Assembly (NCBI RefSeq): GCF_002088275.1
Contig: NZ_AQQS01000045.1
Coordinates: forward strand, 1-44,724
Direction of reading: 5' to 3'
DNA from: Aurantimonas sp. 22II-16-19i
GTDB lineage: Bacteria; Pseudomonadota; Alphaproteobacteria; Rhizobiales; Rhizobiaceae
DNA length: 44,724 nucleotides
The notes under the pieces were generated by a model, which did not search any database, was not told where the DNA came from, and worked only from the letters and a program-made list of their open reading frames with translations. Positions 1 through 7,887 of the stretch are shown piece by piece; position 1 is the first letter of the stretch, and every line of letters begins with the position of its first letter. Made by a program: the position numbers and the translations under genes.

Positions 1-370
1 CGCTTGACCGGGGGCACCCGGGAAGCGCCAGCCGCCATCGCGACGACCCGTCCCTGACGCGGCAGCGTCGGGGTCGCCGAAAAGGCAGCGGGCCGGAGCG
101 ATGCATCGAGACCGTCAAGCACCGCGCGGGATGCCGGAGGCGGACCGTACAATATAAAAAGTTCGGAGGGTCTGCCTCCGGCATCCCGTCGCCCGTCCCC
201 GACCGGCGGCCGCAACCACCGCCAGACCTTCGCGGCGCATTCGCCGGCGGGGCCGTCTTCGCATGCCCGCAGCCTGAACGTCGCGGCGTGCCGCCCAGTT
301 GACCGAGGTCAAGGCCCCGGCCGCCATCCCCTGCCAGGATCGTTGCATCGTGAGATCAAAGGAGGATGCC
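1..370. other. Left-edge region without a convincing gene
   Basis: No open frame here has a plausible start and ribosome binding site. In frame 1 the first 57 bases read as an open stretch ending in TGA at 55-57, which could be the last 18 codons of a gene outside the window, but nothing in it is recognisable. The notable element is a long inverted repeat at 127-188, listed separately. The AAAGGAGG at 358-365 belongs to the next gene. Confidence 0.4.
127..188. repeat. 20-bp-stem inverted repeat with AT-rich loop
   Basis: Bases 127-141 are the exact reverse complement of 174-188, and the pairing continues inward through 142-146 with 169-173 with one G-T mismatch. This gives a stem of about 20 bp around a 22-base loop. 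The loop contains an AT-rich run (TACAATATAAAAAG) that stands out in this GC-rich DNA and looks like a -10 element. There is no T-tract after the stem, so it is not a classic terminator. It could be a protein-binding hairpin, a mRNA end or a small non-autonomous element. Confidence 0.6.
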
Positions 371-763
371 ATGCCGACGCTCGCCGACTACCCCGAGACC
401 TTCCGCCACATCCGCCTGGAGCTCGCCCGCGAAAGGGACCATCCGGAGGGCAGCCATCACGACGGCTACGATCTCGTCGTGCCGCTCGCCGAAGACGGCC
501 GGCTCGACCCGGACGAATGGCGCAAGGCGCAGGGCAAGTGCCGGGTGCGCCGCTTCGACGACGACCTCACCGATGCGGTCGGCCTCCTCGCCCGCGACGC
601 GGCCGGCCACTGGGTCTTCGACTACGACCGCGACCTCGACGGCGACGACGAGATCGGCTTCCGCTTCGAGTTCGAACGCTTCGTGCCGGGGGAATACGTC
701 TCGGTCGTCCATGGCGGGGCCGAGCACACCTACCGGGTCGCCTTCGTCCGGCCGCTGCGCTAG
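371..763 (+). CDS. Conserved hypothetical acidic protein
   Basis: A 130-residue protein of unknown function. The ATG at 371 is chosen over an upstream in-frame TTG (299) because AAAGGAGG sits at 358-365, 5 bases before it. The sequence begins MPTLADYPETFRHIRLELAR, is rich in Asp, Glu and Arg, and has no signal peptide or membrane segment, so it is probably cytoplasmic. The C-terminal half carries an RFVPGEYVSV segment and ends in VRPLR. I recall similar small proteins annotated as hypothetical in rhizobial genomes, but I know of no function. It stands alone, and a palindromic repeat begins right after its stop codon. Confidence 0.8.
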   Translation: MPTLADYPETFRHIRLELARERDHPEGSHHDGYDLVVPLAEDGRLDPDEWRKAQGKCRVRRFDDDLTDAVGLLARDAAGHWVFDYDRDLDGDDEIGFRFEFERFVPGEYVSVVHGGAEHTYRVAFVRPLR

Positions 764-868
764 CGCATGATCCCGGAACGTGGGAACCGGTTTTCGGGAA
801 AGATCATGCGGCAACAATAAGATGGCGCGGGATGTCGAGCGAATCTGCTCTCATCCCGCTCTGGCGCC
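764..868. repeat. Rhizobiales-type palindromic intergenic repeat
   Basis: The element begins immediately after the stop of the 371-763 gene. CGCATGATC at 764-772 pairs with GATCATGCG at 802-810, and the middle contains GGGAACCGGTTTTCGGGAAA. A second hairpin follows, made of GCGGGATG (about 827-834) and CATCCCGC (852-859). This arrangement, a GATCATGC palindrome followed by a GCGGGATG/CATCCCGC hairpin, matches an intergenic repeat I recognise from many rhizobial genomes. It may also act as the 3' end of the upstream mRNA. Confidence 0.7.
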
Positions 869-935
869 GCGGGGCGGATCGGGATCGGGTCACGACGCGA
901 CCACGGCGCTTGGCAAGCCTTCTTCCGCAAGGTAA

Positions 936-962
936 GATCGGCGCCGCGACAAGGCGCCGATC
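936..962. repeat. Perfect 10-bp inverted repeat
   Basis: GATCGGCGCC at 936-945 and GGCGCCGATC at 953-962 are exact reverse complements around a 7-base loop. It lies between the palindromic repeat and the DUF805 gene. No T-tract follows. Its role is unknown; it could be part of a mosaic of intergenic repeats. Confidence 0.5.
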
Positions 963-1067
963 CGTCCGTTTCGACGGGCGGCGCCGCCAATCATGAAAAA
1001 AGCGCCACGCCCCTCGCGCCCGTAGCTCAGGCTTCGGGCGAGGCCTTGCGTGCGACGGAGGTCCGAC

Positions 1068-1508
1068 GTGTCGATCCTGCTCCAGCCCTACCAGCGTTTC
1101 TTCGATTTTTCCGGCCGCTCGCGCCGCAAGGAGTACTGGCTGTACATCCTTGTCTTCTACGTGGTGATGTTCGTCCTCGCCTTCGTCGACGCCGCCCTCG
1201 GCCTCGGCGGCAGCAGCCAGACGGCGCTCGACACCACCGACGGCTTTTCCGCCAGCGCCAGCGCCGAAGGCGGCATCCTCACCGGCATCTGGGCGATCGC
1301 CAACATCATCCCGCTGCTCGCCTGCGCCATCCGCCGCCTGCACGACACCGACCGCTCGGGCTGGTGGGTGCTGATCAGCCTCATTCCGCTGATCGGTACG
1401 ATCTGGCTGATCGTCCTGATGTGCCTCGACGGGACGAGCGGGCGCAACCGCTTCGGCCCGGACCCCAAGGACCGGCTCGGCCGCGCCGCCGAAGCGGTGT
1501 TCGAATAG
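1068..1508 (+). CDS. DUF805 family inner-membrane protein
   Basis: A 146-residue membrane protein of the DUF805 family (YhaH/YhaI-like), whose biochemical role is not established. Family signs are the N-terminal FSGRSRRKEYW (residues 14-24) and RRLHDTDRSGWW (89-100). Three hydrophobic segments are visible at about 24-44, 73-88 and 99-120, followed by a short polar tail. The GTG at 1068 is chosen because GGAGG at 1057-1061 lies 6 bases upstream; an in-frame GTG at 1050 has no such site. It is convergent with dksA on its right, with a stem-loop in the 259-bp gap. Confidence 0.88.
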   Translation: MSILLQPYQRFFDFSGRSRRKEYWLYILVFYVVMFVLAFVDAALGLGGSSQTALDTTDGFSASASAEGGILTGIWAIANIIPLLACAIRRLHDTDRSGWWVLISLIPLIGTIWLIVLMCLDGTSGRNRFGPDPKDRLGRAAEAVFE

Positions 1509-1625
1509 GCGAAGGCCGGCCGGGCCATCGCGCCCGGCCGCGTCCCGGCTGGCCCGCCCCGGCTGGCCCCGTCAGACGAAAGACGGAAGCCGGGAGACGG
1601 AGGCCACCCGGCGGCAGACATGCGA

Positions 1626-1659
1626 AGACCACGGACCCGGGCTGGCCGGGCCGTGGTCT
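1626..1659. terminator. Stem-loop between convergent DUF805 and dksA genes
   Basis: AGACCACGG (1626-1634) pairs with CCGTGGTCT (1651-1659). An inner CCCGG/CCGGG stem closes on GCTGG. The U-tract is poor (CGTTATC), so this is a weak intrinsic terminator or an mRNA 3'-end structure. A smaller hairpin, GCCGCT/AGCGGC at 1742-1757, lies nearer the end of dksA. Confidence 0.45.
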
Positions 1660-1767
1660 CGTTATCATCGGCTGCGTGTCGAGGATTGCCCGGGGGGCAG
1701 AGCCTTATGCGGTCCAGGCGGTCGTCGAGGCGCTGCCCCGTGCCGCTAGCGAGCGGCGGAGCCGCCC

Positions 1768-2184
1768 CTACTCGTCGCGATAGACCTTCTCGCGGCGCTC
1801 GTGCCGCTCCTGGGCTTCGAGGGACAGCGTCGCGATCGGCCGCGCGTCGAGGCGCTTCAGGCTGATCGGCTCGCCGGTTTCCTCGCAATAGCCGTAGGTG
1901 CCGTCCTCGATCCGCTCCAGCGCCGAATCGATCTTCGAGATCAGCTTGCGCTGGCGGTCGCGGGCGCGCAGCTCGATCGCCCGGTCGGTCTCGGAGGATG
2001 CGCGGTCGGCGATGTCGGCCAGGTTGGAATTGTCGTTGGCGAGGGTCTCGAGGGTCTCGCGCGCCTCGCGCAGGATCTCGGCCTTCCAGGTGAGCAGCTT
2101 GCGCCGGAAATACTCCTTCTGGCGATCGTTCATGAAGGGACCGTCCTCGGACAGCTTCAGATCGGCATTGAGTGTCTCGCTCAT
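1768..2184 (-). CDS. dksA: RNA polymerase-binding transcription factor DksA
   Basis: DksA binds in the RNA polymerase secondary channel and, with ppGpp, adjusts transcription of stable RNA and amino acid genes. This protein has 138 residues. The coiled-coil tip motif D-x2-D-R-A (D57, D60, A62) matches the functional tip of E. coli DksA. The globular part reads GYCEETGEPISLKRLDARP: only one Cys (C100) remains of the four that bind zinc in E. coli, so the fold must be stable without the classic zinc finger, as I recall for other alphaproteobacterial DksAs. The ATG at 2184 has GGAGG 6 bases upstream (2191-2195 on the plus strand). Confidence 0.95.
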   Translation of the reverse strand: MSETLNADLKLSEDGPFMNDRQKEYFRRKLLTWKAEILREARETLETLANDNSNLADIADRASSETDRAIELRARDRQRKLISKIDSALERIEDGTYGYCEETGEPISLKRLDARPIATLSLEAQERHERREKVYRDE

Positions 2185-2211
2185 CACGCACCTCCATTCC
2201 CGCTGGCGCGC

Positions 2212-2239
2212 TTATAGCGGCGGTTTGGCAGACGAACAA
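2212..2239 (-). promoter_or_regulatory. Putative sigma-70 promoter of dksA
   Basis: Read on the minus strand, TTGTTC (2239-2234) and CTATAA (2217-2212) are separated by 16 bases. Transcription would start near 2205, about 20 bases upstream of the dksA ATG. This is inferred from sequence alone. Confidence 0.5.
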
Positions 2240-2474
2240 GTTCCCTTTGGAACACGGCGGGTTATCGAGTTGCGATTCTAACCTCCCGATTTGGTTGACC
2301 TTTCGGAAAAAGCCTTGCCGCGGGCGTCGCTTCGCCCAACCCGATGATCCAGCGTCACGCAGGGTTGCATGCGCCACAGCAGCCCGTGACCGGCCGGTCC
2401 GGCGGCATCGGGGAGGGAACGGCGCCGTCGCCGCGGCGATTGCCCGCGCGGCCGTTTCGGCCTATCCAGAACCG

Positions 2475-2987
2475 ATGACCGTCGCCTTCGGCCGCCACCT
2501 CCTGATCCTGCGCCACGCGCACTCCTCCTGGGCCCGCCCGGGCCAGCGCGATCATCAGCGCCCGCTCGATGCTCGCGGCGAGGAGGATGCCGCGCGACTC
2601 GCGCAGATCGTCGCGCGCGAGCGCCTGCCCATCGACGCGGTGGTCTGCTCCACCGCGACGCGCGCCGTCGATACCCTCGCGGCCCTCCTGCCGATGCTCG
2701 GCGAGACGCCGCCCGTCTCCTATTCCGACGAACTCTACGCCCTCGGCACCGAAGCCTATTACGCCGCGGCGAAGACCGGCGGCGACGCTGCTGCGCTGCT
2801 CATCGTCGGCCACAACCCGACGATCGAGGATTTCACCCGGTCGCTGGCCGCAAGTGGCGAGGAGGAGGCGCTCGCCGCCATCGCCGCGGGTTTTCCGACC
2901 GCGGCGCTCGCCATCCTCGGCCTCGAACGGCCGTTCGGCGAGATCGCGCCCGGCTCGGGGCATCTCTGCCGGGTGATCCGGCCCTGA
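2475..2987 (+). CDS. SixA-like phosphohistidine phosphatase (histidine phosphatase family)
   Basis: A 170-residue member of the histidine phosphatase (phosphoglycerate mutase) superfamily. In this branch the best-known enzyme, SixA, removes phosphate from phosphohistidine in signalling proteins. The catalytic LRHAHSSW motif (R13, nucleophile H14) lies at the N-terminus, the STATRA segment supplies a second arginine (R63), and VGHNP holds the second catalytic histidine (H113). The length suits a minimal SixA-type enzyme. The ATG at 2475 gives the correct family N-terminus; no strong ribosome binding site is visible. The substrate is not known. An Hpt protein is encoded 6 kb away, but nothing links the two. 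Confidence 0.85.
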   Translation: MTVAFGRHLLILRHAHSSWARPGQRDHQRPLDARGEEDAARLAQIVARERLPIDAVVCSTATRAVDTLAALLPMLGETPPVSYSDELYALGTEAYYAAAKTGGDAAALLIVGHNPTIEDFTRSLAASGEEEALAAIAAGFPTAALAILGLERPFGEIAPGSGHLCRVIRP

Positions 2988-3095
2988 CCTCGGCGGGGCG
3001 GTCGTGGCGCGGCGCCCCTTAGAAGCTCCAGCGTCGATCCCTATATGGCGGTTCGAACCCCTCCGATTGCCCGCCTCGAAGACCAGCGCCATCCC

Positions 3096-4547
3096 ATGAC
3101 ATCGCTTGCCGACGAGGCCCGCCTCGTCCTCGACAATTTCGCCGATCGGACGACATCGATCTTCCAGCCCACCCTGCGCCTCGGCGTCACGGGGCTTTCG
3201 CGGGCGGGCAAGACCGTGTTCATCACCGCCCTCGTCCACAATCTCCTCGCCGGCGGGCGGCTGCCGCTGTTCAAGGCGCAGGCGAACGGTCGCATCCTCG
3301 GCGCCGACCTGGGCGAACAGCCGGACGACGCGGTCCCGCGCTTCCAGTACGAGGATCACATCCGCCGCATCGTCGAGGAGCGGGTCTGGCCGGAATCCAC
3401 CCGCGCCATCTCCGAGCTGCGCCTGACCATCGCCTTCGAATCGGCCTCGGCCTTCCGCCGCATGATGCCGGGCGGGCGGCTGACCATCGACATCGTCGAC
3501 TATCCGGGCGAGTGGCTGCTCGACCTGCCGCTGATCGACAAGGATTTCGCCACCTTCTCGGCAGAAGCCCTGGAACGGGCACGGCTGCCATCGCGGCAGA
3601 GGGAAGCCGGGCCGTTCCTGGCAAAGCTTGAGACGGTCGATCTGGAAGCGCCGGCGGACGAAGTGACGGCCCGCGATCTCAGCGTCCTCTTCGCCGATTA
3701 CCTGAAGGCCTGCCGGGCCGACGCCGCGGCACTCTCCACCCTGCCGCCCGGACGCTTCCTGATGCCCGGCGACCTCGACGGCTCGCCGGCGCTGACCTTC
3801 GCGCCGCTGCCGGTGGAAAAGGGCAAATCCTATCCGAAGGGTTCGATGGCGGCGCATCTCGCCCGTCGCTACGAGGCCTACAAGACCGTCGTCGTCAAAC
3901 CCTTCTTCCGCAATCATTTCGCCCGGCTCGACCGGCAGATCCTGCTGGTCGACGTGCTGCAGGCGATCAACGCCGGGCCGGAGGCCGTCGCCGACCTCGA
4001 GACCGCGCTGACCGACATCCTCGCCTGCTTCCGGCCCGGCCGCTCGACCTGGCTGGGCTCCTTCCTGACGCGGCGGATCGACCGCATCCTCGTCTGCGCC
4101 ACCAAGGCCGACCACCTGCACCGCGAGAGCCACCGCCGGCTGGAGGCGATCGTGCGACGGATCGTCGACGACGCGGTCGCGCGGGCGAAGTTCTCCGGCG
4201 CCCGGACCGACGTCCTGGCGATGGCCGCGGTGCGCGCCACCCGCGAGGCGACGGTTTCCGATGGCGGCGAGGACCTGCCGGTGATCGTCGGGACGCCGGC
4301 GTCCGGCGAGACGATCGGCGAACGGATGTTCGACGGCAGGAGCGAGACGGCGGTATTTCCCGGCGACCTGCCGGAGGATCCGCGCCGGCTGTTCGATCCG
4401 GCCGGCGGGGGCGAGCCGGGTTCGCTGCGTTTCGTGCGCTTCCGCCCGCCGGTGCTGCAGCAGAGCGCCGAGGGGCTGACCCTGTCCCTGCCGCATATCC
4501 GGCTCGACCGGGCACTGGAATTTCTACTGGGAGACAGGCTGCAATGA
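3096..4547 (+). CDS. ycjX: YcjX family GTPase-like protein
   Basis: A 483-residue predicted P-loop NTPase of the YcjX (DUF463) family, a partner of YcjF. In enterobacteria this pair belongs to the phage-shock/stress regulon; its precise role is unresolved. Visible motifs are the Walker A loop GLSRAGKT (33-40), DYPGEW (135-140, taking the G3 position) and TKAD (336-339, resembling the NKxD guanine-specificity motif). The ATG at 3096 (MTSLADEARL) matches where I expect the family to start. An in-frame ATG at 3045 adds 17 residues; neither has a strong ribosome binding site. The stop overlaps the ycjF start (ATGA at 4544-4547), indicating translational coupling. Confidence 0.92.
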   Translation: MTSLADEARLVLDNFADRTTSIFQPTLRLGVTGLSRAGKTVFITALVHNLLAGGRLPLFKAQANGRILGADLGEQPDDAVPRFQYEDHIRRIVEERVWPESTRAISELRLTIAFESASAFRRMMPGGRLTIDIVDYPGEWLLDLPLIDKDFATFSAEALERARLPSRQREAGPFLAKLETVDLEAPADEVTARDLSVLFADYLKACRADAAALSTLPPGRFLMPGDLDGSPALTFAPLPVEKGKSYPKGSMAAHLARRYEAYKTVVVKPFFRNHFARLDRQILLVDVLQAINAGPEAVADLETALTDILACFRPGRSTWLGSFLTRRIDRILVCATKADHLHRESHRRLEAIVRRIVDDAVARAKFSGARTDVLAMAAVRATREATVSDGGEDLPVIVGTPASGETIGERMFDGRSETAVFPGDLPEDPRRLFDPAGGGEPGSLRFVRFRPPVLQQSAEGLTLSLPHIRLDRALEFLLGDRLQ

Positions 4548-5626
4548 GCGACGAGCGCAATGGCCGCCGGCGGGCGCCCGGCGCCTTCGACCTGCCGGGC
4601 ACGACGCAACGCACCGACGAGGCGGCGCCGGAGACGATGGCGCAGCCGCGCATGCCTCGTTCCATCGCGGCGGTCGAGACGATCGAATTCGATCCAGAAG
4701 ACGCCGTCGACGCGGACATCGCGGGCGATGGCGAGCCCGAGATCGCCACAGGCCGGCGCTTCTCCTTCGGCAAGCTCCTCGCCGCCTCGCTCGGGCTGCT
4801 CTTCTCGATCGCCGTGGGCCTCGCCATCGACGCCATGGTGCGCGACGTCTTCGCGCGCTCCGACTGGCTCGGCTGGACCGCCCTCGCCCTTGCCGTCCTG
4901 GCGTTCTTCGCCTTTGTCGCCATCGTCATCCGCGAGAGCGTGGGGATGATGCGCCTCGCCGCGGTCGACCGGGAGCGCAAACGCGCGCTCGCCGCCTATC
5001 GCGCCGATTCCCTTTCCGAGGCGAAGCTCGCCGTCGCGACGCTCGAGACGCTGCTGTCGTCGCGGCCCGAGACCGCCCGCGGCCGGGCGGCGATGGCGGC
5101 GCTGAAGGACGAGGTGATCGACGGCGCCGATCTCGTCGCGCTGGCCGAGGAGCACATGCTCGGGCCGCTGGACAAGAAGGCCCGCGCGCTGGTGCTGGCA
5201 TCGGCCAAGCGGGTGTCGGTGGTCACCGCCGTCAGCCCCAAGGCGATCGTCGACGTCGGCTATGTCGTCTTCGAGAACATCAAGCTGATCCGCAAGATGT
5301 CCGAGCTCTACGGCGCCCGGCCCGGCACGCTCGGCCTGTTCAAGCTGATCCGCGACGTGCTCGGCCATCTCGCCGTCACCGGCTCGATCGCCATGGGCGA
5401 CAGCCTCGTCCAGCAGGTGATCGGGCATGGCCTTGCCGCCCGGCTGTCGTCGCGGCTCGGCGAGGGTGTCGTCAACGGCCTGCTCACCGCGCGGGTCGGG
5501 CTGGCGGCGATGGATCTCTGCCGTCCGCTGCCGTTCCTGCGCGCCAGGCGGCCGCGGATCGGCGCGATCCTGTCGGAGCTCACCGCCCATTCCGGTGTCG
5601 AGGAGGCCGGCCCGCGCCGGTCGTGA
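4544..5626 (+). CDS. ycjF: YcjF family (UPF0283) inner-membrane protein
   Basis: A 360-residue protein of the YcjF/UPF0283 (TIGR01620-type) family, encoded as the overlapping partner of ycjX. The first 70 residues are charged and low-complexity. Two membrane helices follow at about 77-99 and 109-130, and then a soluble alpha-helical domain of about 220 residues. Conserved-looking segments include GADLVALAEEHML and the VTAVSPKAIVDVGYVVFENI region. The 4-bp ATGA overlap with ycjX suggests the two products are made in fixed proportion and act together at the membrane. Function remains uncertain in every organism I know of. Confidence 0.92.
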   Translation: MSDERNGRRRAPGAFDLPGTTQRTDEAAPETMAQPRMPRSIAAVETIEFDPEDAVDADIAGDGEPEIATGRRFSFGKLLAASLGLLFSIAVGLAIDAMVRDVFARSDWLGWTALALAVLAFFAFVAIVIRESVGMMRLAAVDRERKRALAAYRADSLSEAKLAVATLETLLSSRPETARGRAAMAALKDEVIDGADLVALAEEHMLGPLDKKARALVLASAKRVSVVTAVSPKAIVDVGYVVFENIKLIRKMSELYGARPGTLGLFKLIRDVLGHLAVTGSIAMGDSLVQQVIGHGLAARLSSRLGEGVVNGLLTARVGLAAMDLCRPLPFLRARRPRIGAILSELTAHSGVEEAGPRRS

Positions 5627-5685
5627 CCGCCGCTCCAGAAGATCGACCGCTTTCGAAAGGCTTGATTAACCCTTTGAAGACACAA

Positions 5686-5707
5686 TGGAGATGGTAAACG
5701 ATCTCCA
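5686..5707 (+). promoter_or_regulatory. Small hairpin just upstream of a ribosome binding site
   Basis: TGGAGAT (5686-5692) and ATCTCCA (5701-5707) are perfect reverse complements around an 8-base loop. The hairpin ends 3 bases before AGGAAGG (5711-5717), the ribosome binding site of the next gene. It could stabilise the mRNA 5' end or be an operator. No function is shown. Confidence 0.4.
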
Positions 5708-5724
5708 CCCAGGAAGGGTCTTCC

Positions 5725-6258
5725 ATGTCGCGTCTGTTGACAGCCGGTCTCGCTCTCACCCTCGCTTTGTCGGCTGCGAACGTCACGCCTGCCCTGGCGG
5801 ACAATGACGAAGCCTTCTTCCGCCGCGTCGCCGGCCAGTGGACCGGGCCCGGCGAAATCGTCGCCGGCAAGTTCAAGGGCACGAAGTTCGTCTGCAACTT
5901 CGCCGGCAGCCAGAGCGGGAAAACCGTCGGCGTCGCGCTCGAGGGTTCCTGCCGGGTCGGCCTGTTCTCCCAGCCGATGCGGGCCGAAGTGGTGCGCGCA
6001 GGAAGGTCCTATCGCGGTGCCTTCCAGGACGGGGCCGCCGGCAAGGGGCTCGACATCGTCTCGGGCGAGGTGTCCGGAGACAAGATCGTCGTCGGCCTCG
6101 ACCGCAAGCAGCTGAAGGGTGCGATGATCGCCCGGCTGAAGGACGATGATTCCCTCGCCGTGACGATCTCGGTCACCGTCGCCTCGCAACTCGTCCCGGT
6201 GATCGGCATGAACCTGAAGCGCGAAGGCGGCACGCGCCAGAGCGCCCTCACCGACTGA
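5725..6258 (+). CDS. Small secreted protein of unknown function
   Basis: A 177-residue protein with a clear Sec signal peptide; cleavage is likely after ALA at residue 25. The mature part starts DNDEAFFRRVAGQWTGPGEIV and contains two cysteines in the segment FVCNF...GSCRVG, which could form a periplasmic disulfide. Alternating hydrophobic residues suggest a beta-rich fold; the opening RRVAGQWTGPGEIVAGKFKG resembles the start of small lipocalin-like or calycin barrels, which is a guess. The ATG at 5725 is supported by AGGAAGG at 5711-5717. It is monocistronic and convergent with folK. Confidence 0.82.
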   Translation: MSRLLTAGLALTLALSAANVTPALADNDEAFFRRVAGQWTGPGEIVAGKFKGTKFVCNFAGSQSGKTVGVALEGSCRVGLFSQPMRAEVVRAGRSYRGAFQDGAAGKGLDIVSGEVSGDKIVVGLDRKQLKGAMIARLKDDDSLAVTISVTVASQLVPVIGMNLKREGGTRQSALTD

Positions 6259-6351
6259 GCCTGTTTCCCGGACCCAGTCATCGACGCCGCCGAGGGCATC
6301 GAGGCACAGACATGCCAGCTGTCCGAGATCTGCCGCCGACTACCGACGTCG

Positions 6352-6864
6352 TCAGCCGTCGTTCGCCCGCCACCACCCGCCGTCGGGCGAGGCCGGCACG
6401 ATCGGCTCGGCGGCGAAGCGTTCGGCAAGGTTTGCGGCGCTCTCGCCCCCGATCATCAGCTCCGGCGCGATGTCGCAAAGGGGAATCAGCACGAAGGCCC
6501 GCTCGGCGATGCGCGGATGCGGCAGCAAGAGATGGTCGTCCGCGTAGGACTTCCCGCCATGGTCGAGGACGTCGATGTCGAGGGTCCGCGGTCCCCAGCG
6601 CTCCTGCCGCACCCGCTTGAAGCGCTGCTCCGTCTCGAGGCAGAGCGCCAGAAGGGCGCGTGGCGCCAGCTCGGTCTCGATCGCGGCGCAGGCGTTGAGG
6701 AAGTCCGGCTGATCGGTCTTGCCCCAGGGCGGGGTGCGGAAGAGCCGCGAGACGGCGGCGACGCGGCAGTCTTCCCGCGCGTCGATCGACTGGAGGGCCG
6801 CCGCCATGGCGGCCTGTGGATCGCCCAGATTGCCGCCGAGCCCGAGATAGGCGCGCGCGCTCAC
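6352..6864 (-). CDS. folK: 6-hydroxymethyl-7,8-dihydropterin pyrophosphokinase
   Basis: FolK transfers pyrophosphate from ATP to 6-hydroxymethyl-7,8-dihydropterin, the folate pathway step just before dihydropteroate synthase. The 170-residue protein starts with YLGLGGNLGDP (residues 6-16), has FLNACAAIET, and carries the HPPK signature RWGPRTLDIDVL. The start is the GTG at 6864: it overlaps the folP stop in a GTGA tetranucleotide and gives the expected family N-terminus. The open frame extends further upstream into folP in another phase, but that is not coding. In rhizobia folB usually lies between folP and folK; here the two genes overlap directly. Confidence 0.95.
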   Translation of the reverse strand: MSARAYLGLGGNLGDPQAAMAAALQSIDAREDCRVAAVSRLFRTPPWGKTDQPDFLNACAAIETELAPRALLALCLETEQRFKRVRQERWGPRTLDIDVLDHGGKSYADDHLLLPHPRIAERAFVLIPLCDIAPELMIGGESAANLAERFAAEPIVPASPDGGWWRANDG

Positions 6865-7721
6865 CAGCGCTCGCCCATCAAGGCCCGGCGCATGGCGTCG
6901 GCGATGGCGAGCGCGTCCCGGTTGGCGGCGACGTTGTGGACGCGGATGATGTCCGCCCCCCGCTCGCGCAGGAGAACGCTCGTTGCCGCCGAGGCGATGT
7001 CCGGCTCGGGATCCTCCCGGCCGATCGCGCCGCGCACGAAGCGCTTGCGCGAGGTGCCGACCAGCAGCGGAAAGTCGAGCGCCATCATCTCGGTCAGCCG
7101 GGCGAGGAGGATGAGGTTCTCCGGCCCGTTCTTTTCGAAGCCGAAGCCCGGATCGAGCACGATCGCCCCCCGCGCGACCCCCGCTTCGGCGGCGATCTCG
7201 AGGGAGCGCCGCAGGAAGTGGAACTGGTCCTCGAGGAGATCGGGCAGCTTCTCGCGCTCCCGGCCGGTATGCATGAGGCAGAGCCCGGCGCCGGTCTCGG
7301 CGGCGACCCTGGCGATCGCCGGATCCTTCTGCGCGCCGAACACGTCGTTGACGATGTGGGCGCCGGCCTCGACGGCCATGCGTGCCGTCTCGGACCGGTA
7401 GGTGTCGACGGAGATCAGGCAGTCCGACCGCCGGACGAGTTCCTCGATCACCGGCATGATCCGGCGCTGTTCCTCGGCGGCATCGACGGGCGTCGCGCCC
7501 GGCCGCGTCGATTCGCCGCCGATGTCGATGATCGCGGCGCCCTCGCCCACCATCCGCAGCGACTCGGCGACCGCGGCCTCGACCGAGGCGTAGCGACCGC
7601 CGTCGGAAAAGCTGTCGGGCGTCGCGTTGAGGATGCCCATGATGGTGGCGGTGGCGCCGAGTTCGAGGCTGCGCCCATGCGCCAGCTTCCAGATGCCGCC
7701 GCGCGGCGTGATCACGTCCAT
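6861..7721 (-). CDS. folP: Dihydropteroate synthase
   Basis: FolP condenses hydroxymethyl-dihydropterin pyrophosphate with p-aminobenzoate to give dihydropteroate; it is the sulfonamide target. The 286-residue protein has both signatures: MGILNATPDSFSDGG (28-42) and DIGGESTRPG (66-75). Further conserved parts are SVDTYR, the LDPGFGF segment, GTSRKRF (substrate-binding Lys/Arg) and the C-terminal RVHNV. The length is normal. The ATG at 7721 is the natural start. It overlaps folK by 4 bp and is divergent from the DUF922 gene. Confidence 0.96.
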   Translation of the reverse strand: MDVITPRGGIWKLAHGRSLELGATATIMGILNATPDSFSDGGRYASVEAAVAESLRMVGEGAAIIDIGGESTRPGATPVDAAEEQRRIMPVIEELVRRSDCLISVDTYRSETARMAVEAGAHIVNDVFGAQKDPAIARVAAETGAGLCLMHTGREREKLPDLLEDQFHFLRRSLEIAAEAGVARGAIVLDPGFGFEKNGPENLILLARLTEMMALDFPLLVGTSRKRFVRGAIGREDPEPDIASAATSVLLRERGADIIRVHNVAANRDALAIADAMRRALMGERW

Positions 7722-7887
7722 CCCGAACCTCTCTCGAAAGACCGGCCGGCCTCTCGGGCCATGTCATGGTCTTTCGCTAACCCCACCGCAAAGATTGCGC
7801 AATTGTGCGGGTGGCCAGCTTGCGTCGCCGCCGCGATCGTCTAGCGTGCTGGAAATGTCATTCGACTTCTTCGAAGGGGCGGCGAGC

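Noticed and set aside
1016-1030. GCGCCCGTAGCTCAG resembles the 5' end of a tRNA-Arg
   Set aside because: Only 15 bases match; no anticodon arm, T-arm or 3' acceptor strand follows. The bases are better explained by a CGCCCG/CGGGCG hairpin.
2355-4496. 713-codon minus-strand frame across the ycjX region
   Set aside because: It lies opposite ycjX, whose GTPase motifs and operon structure are clear; the antisense frame has no recognisable domain.
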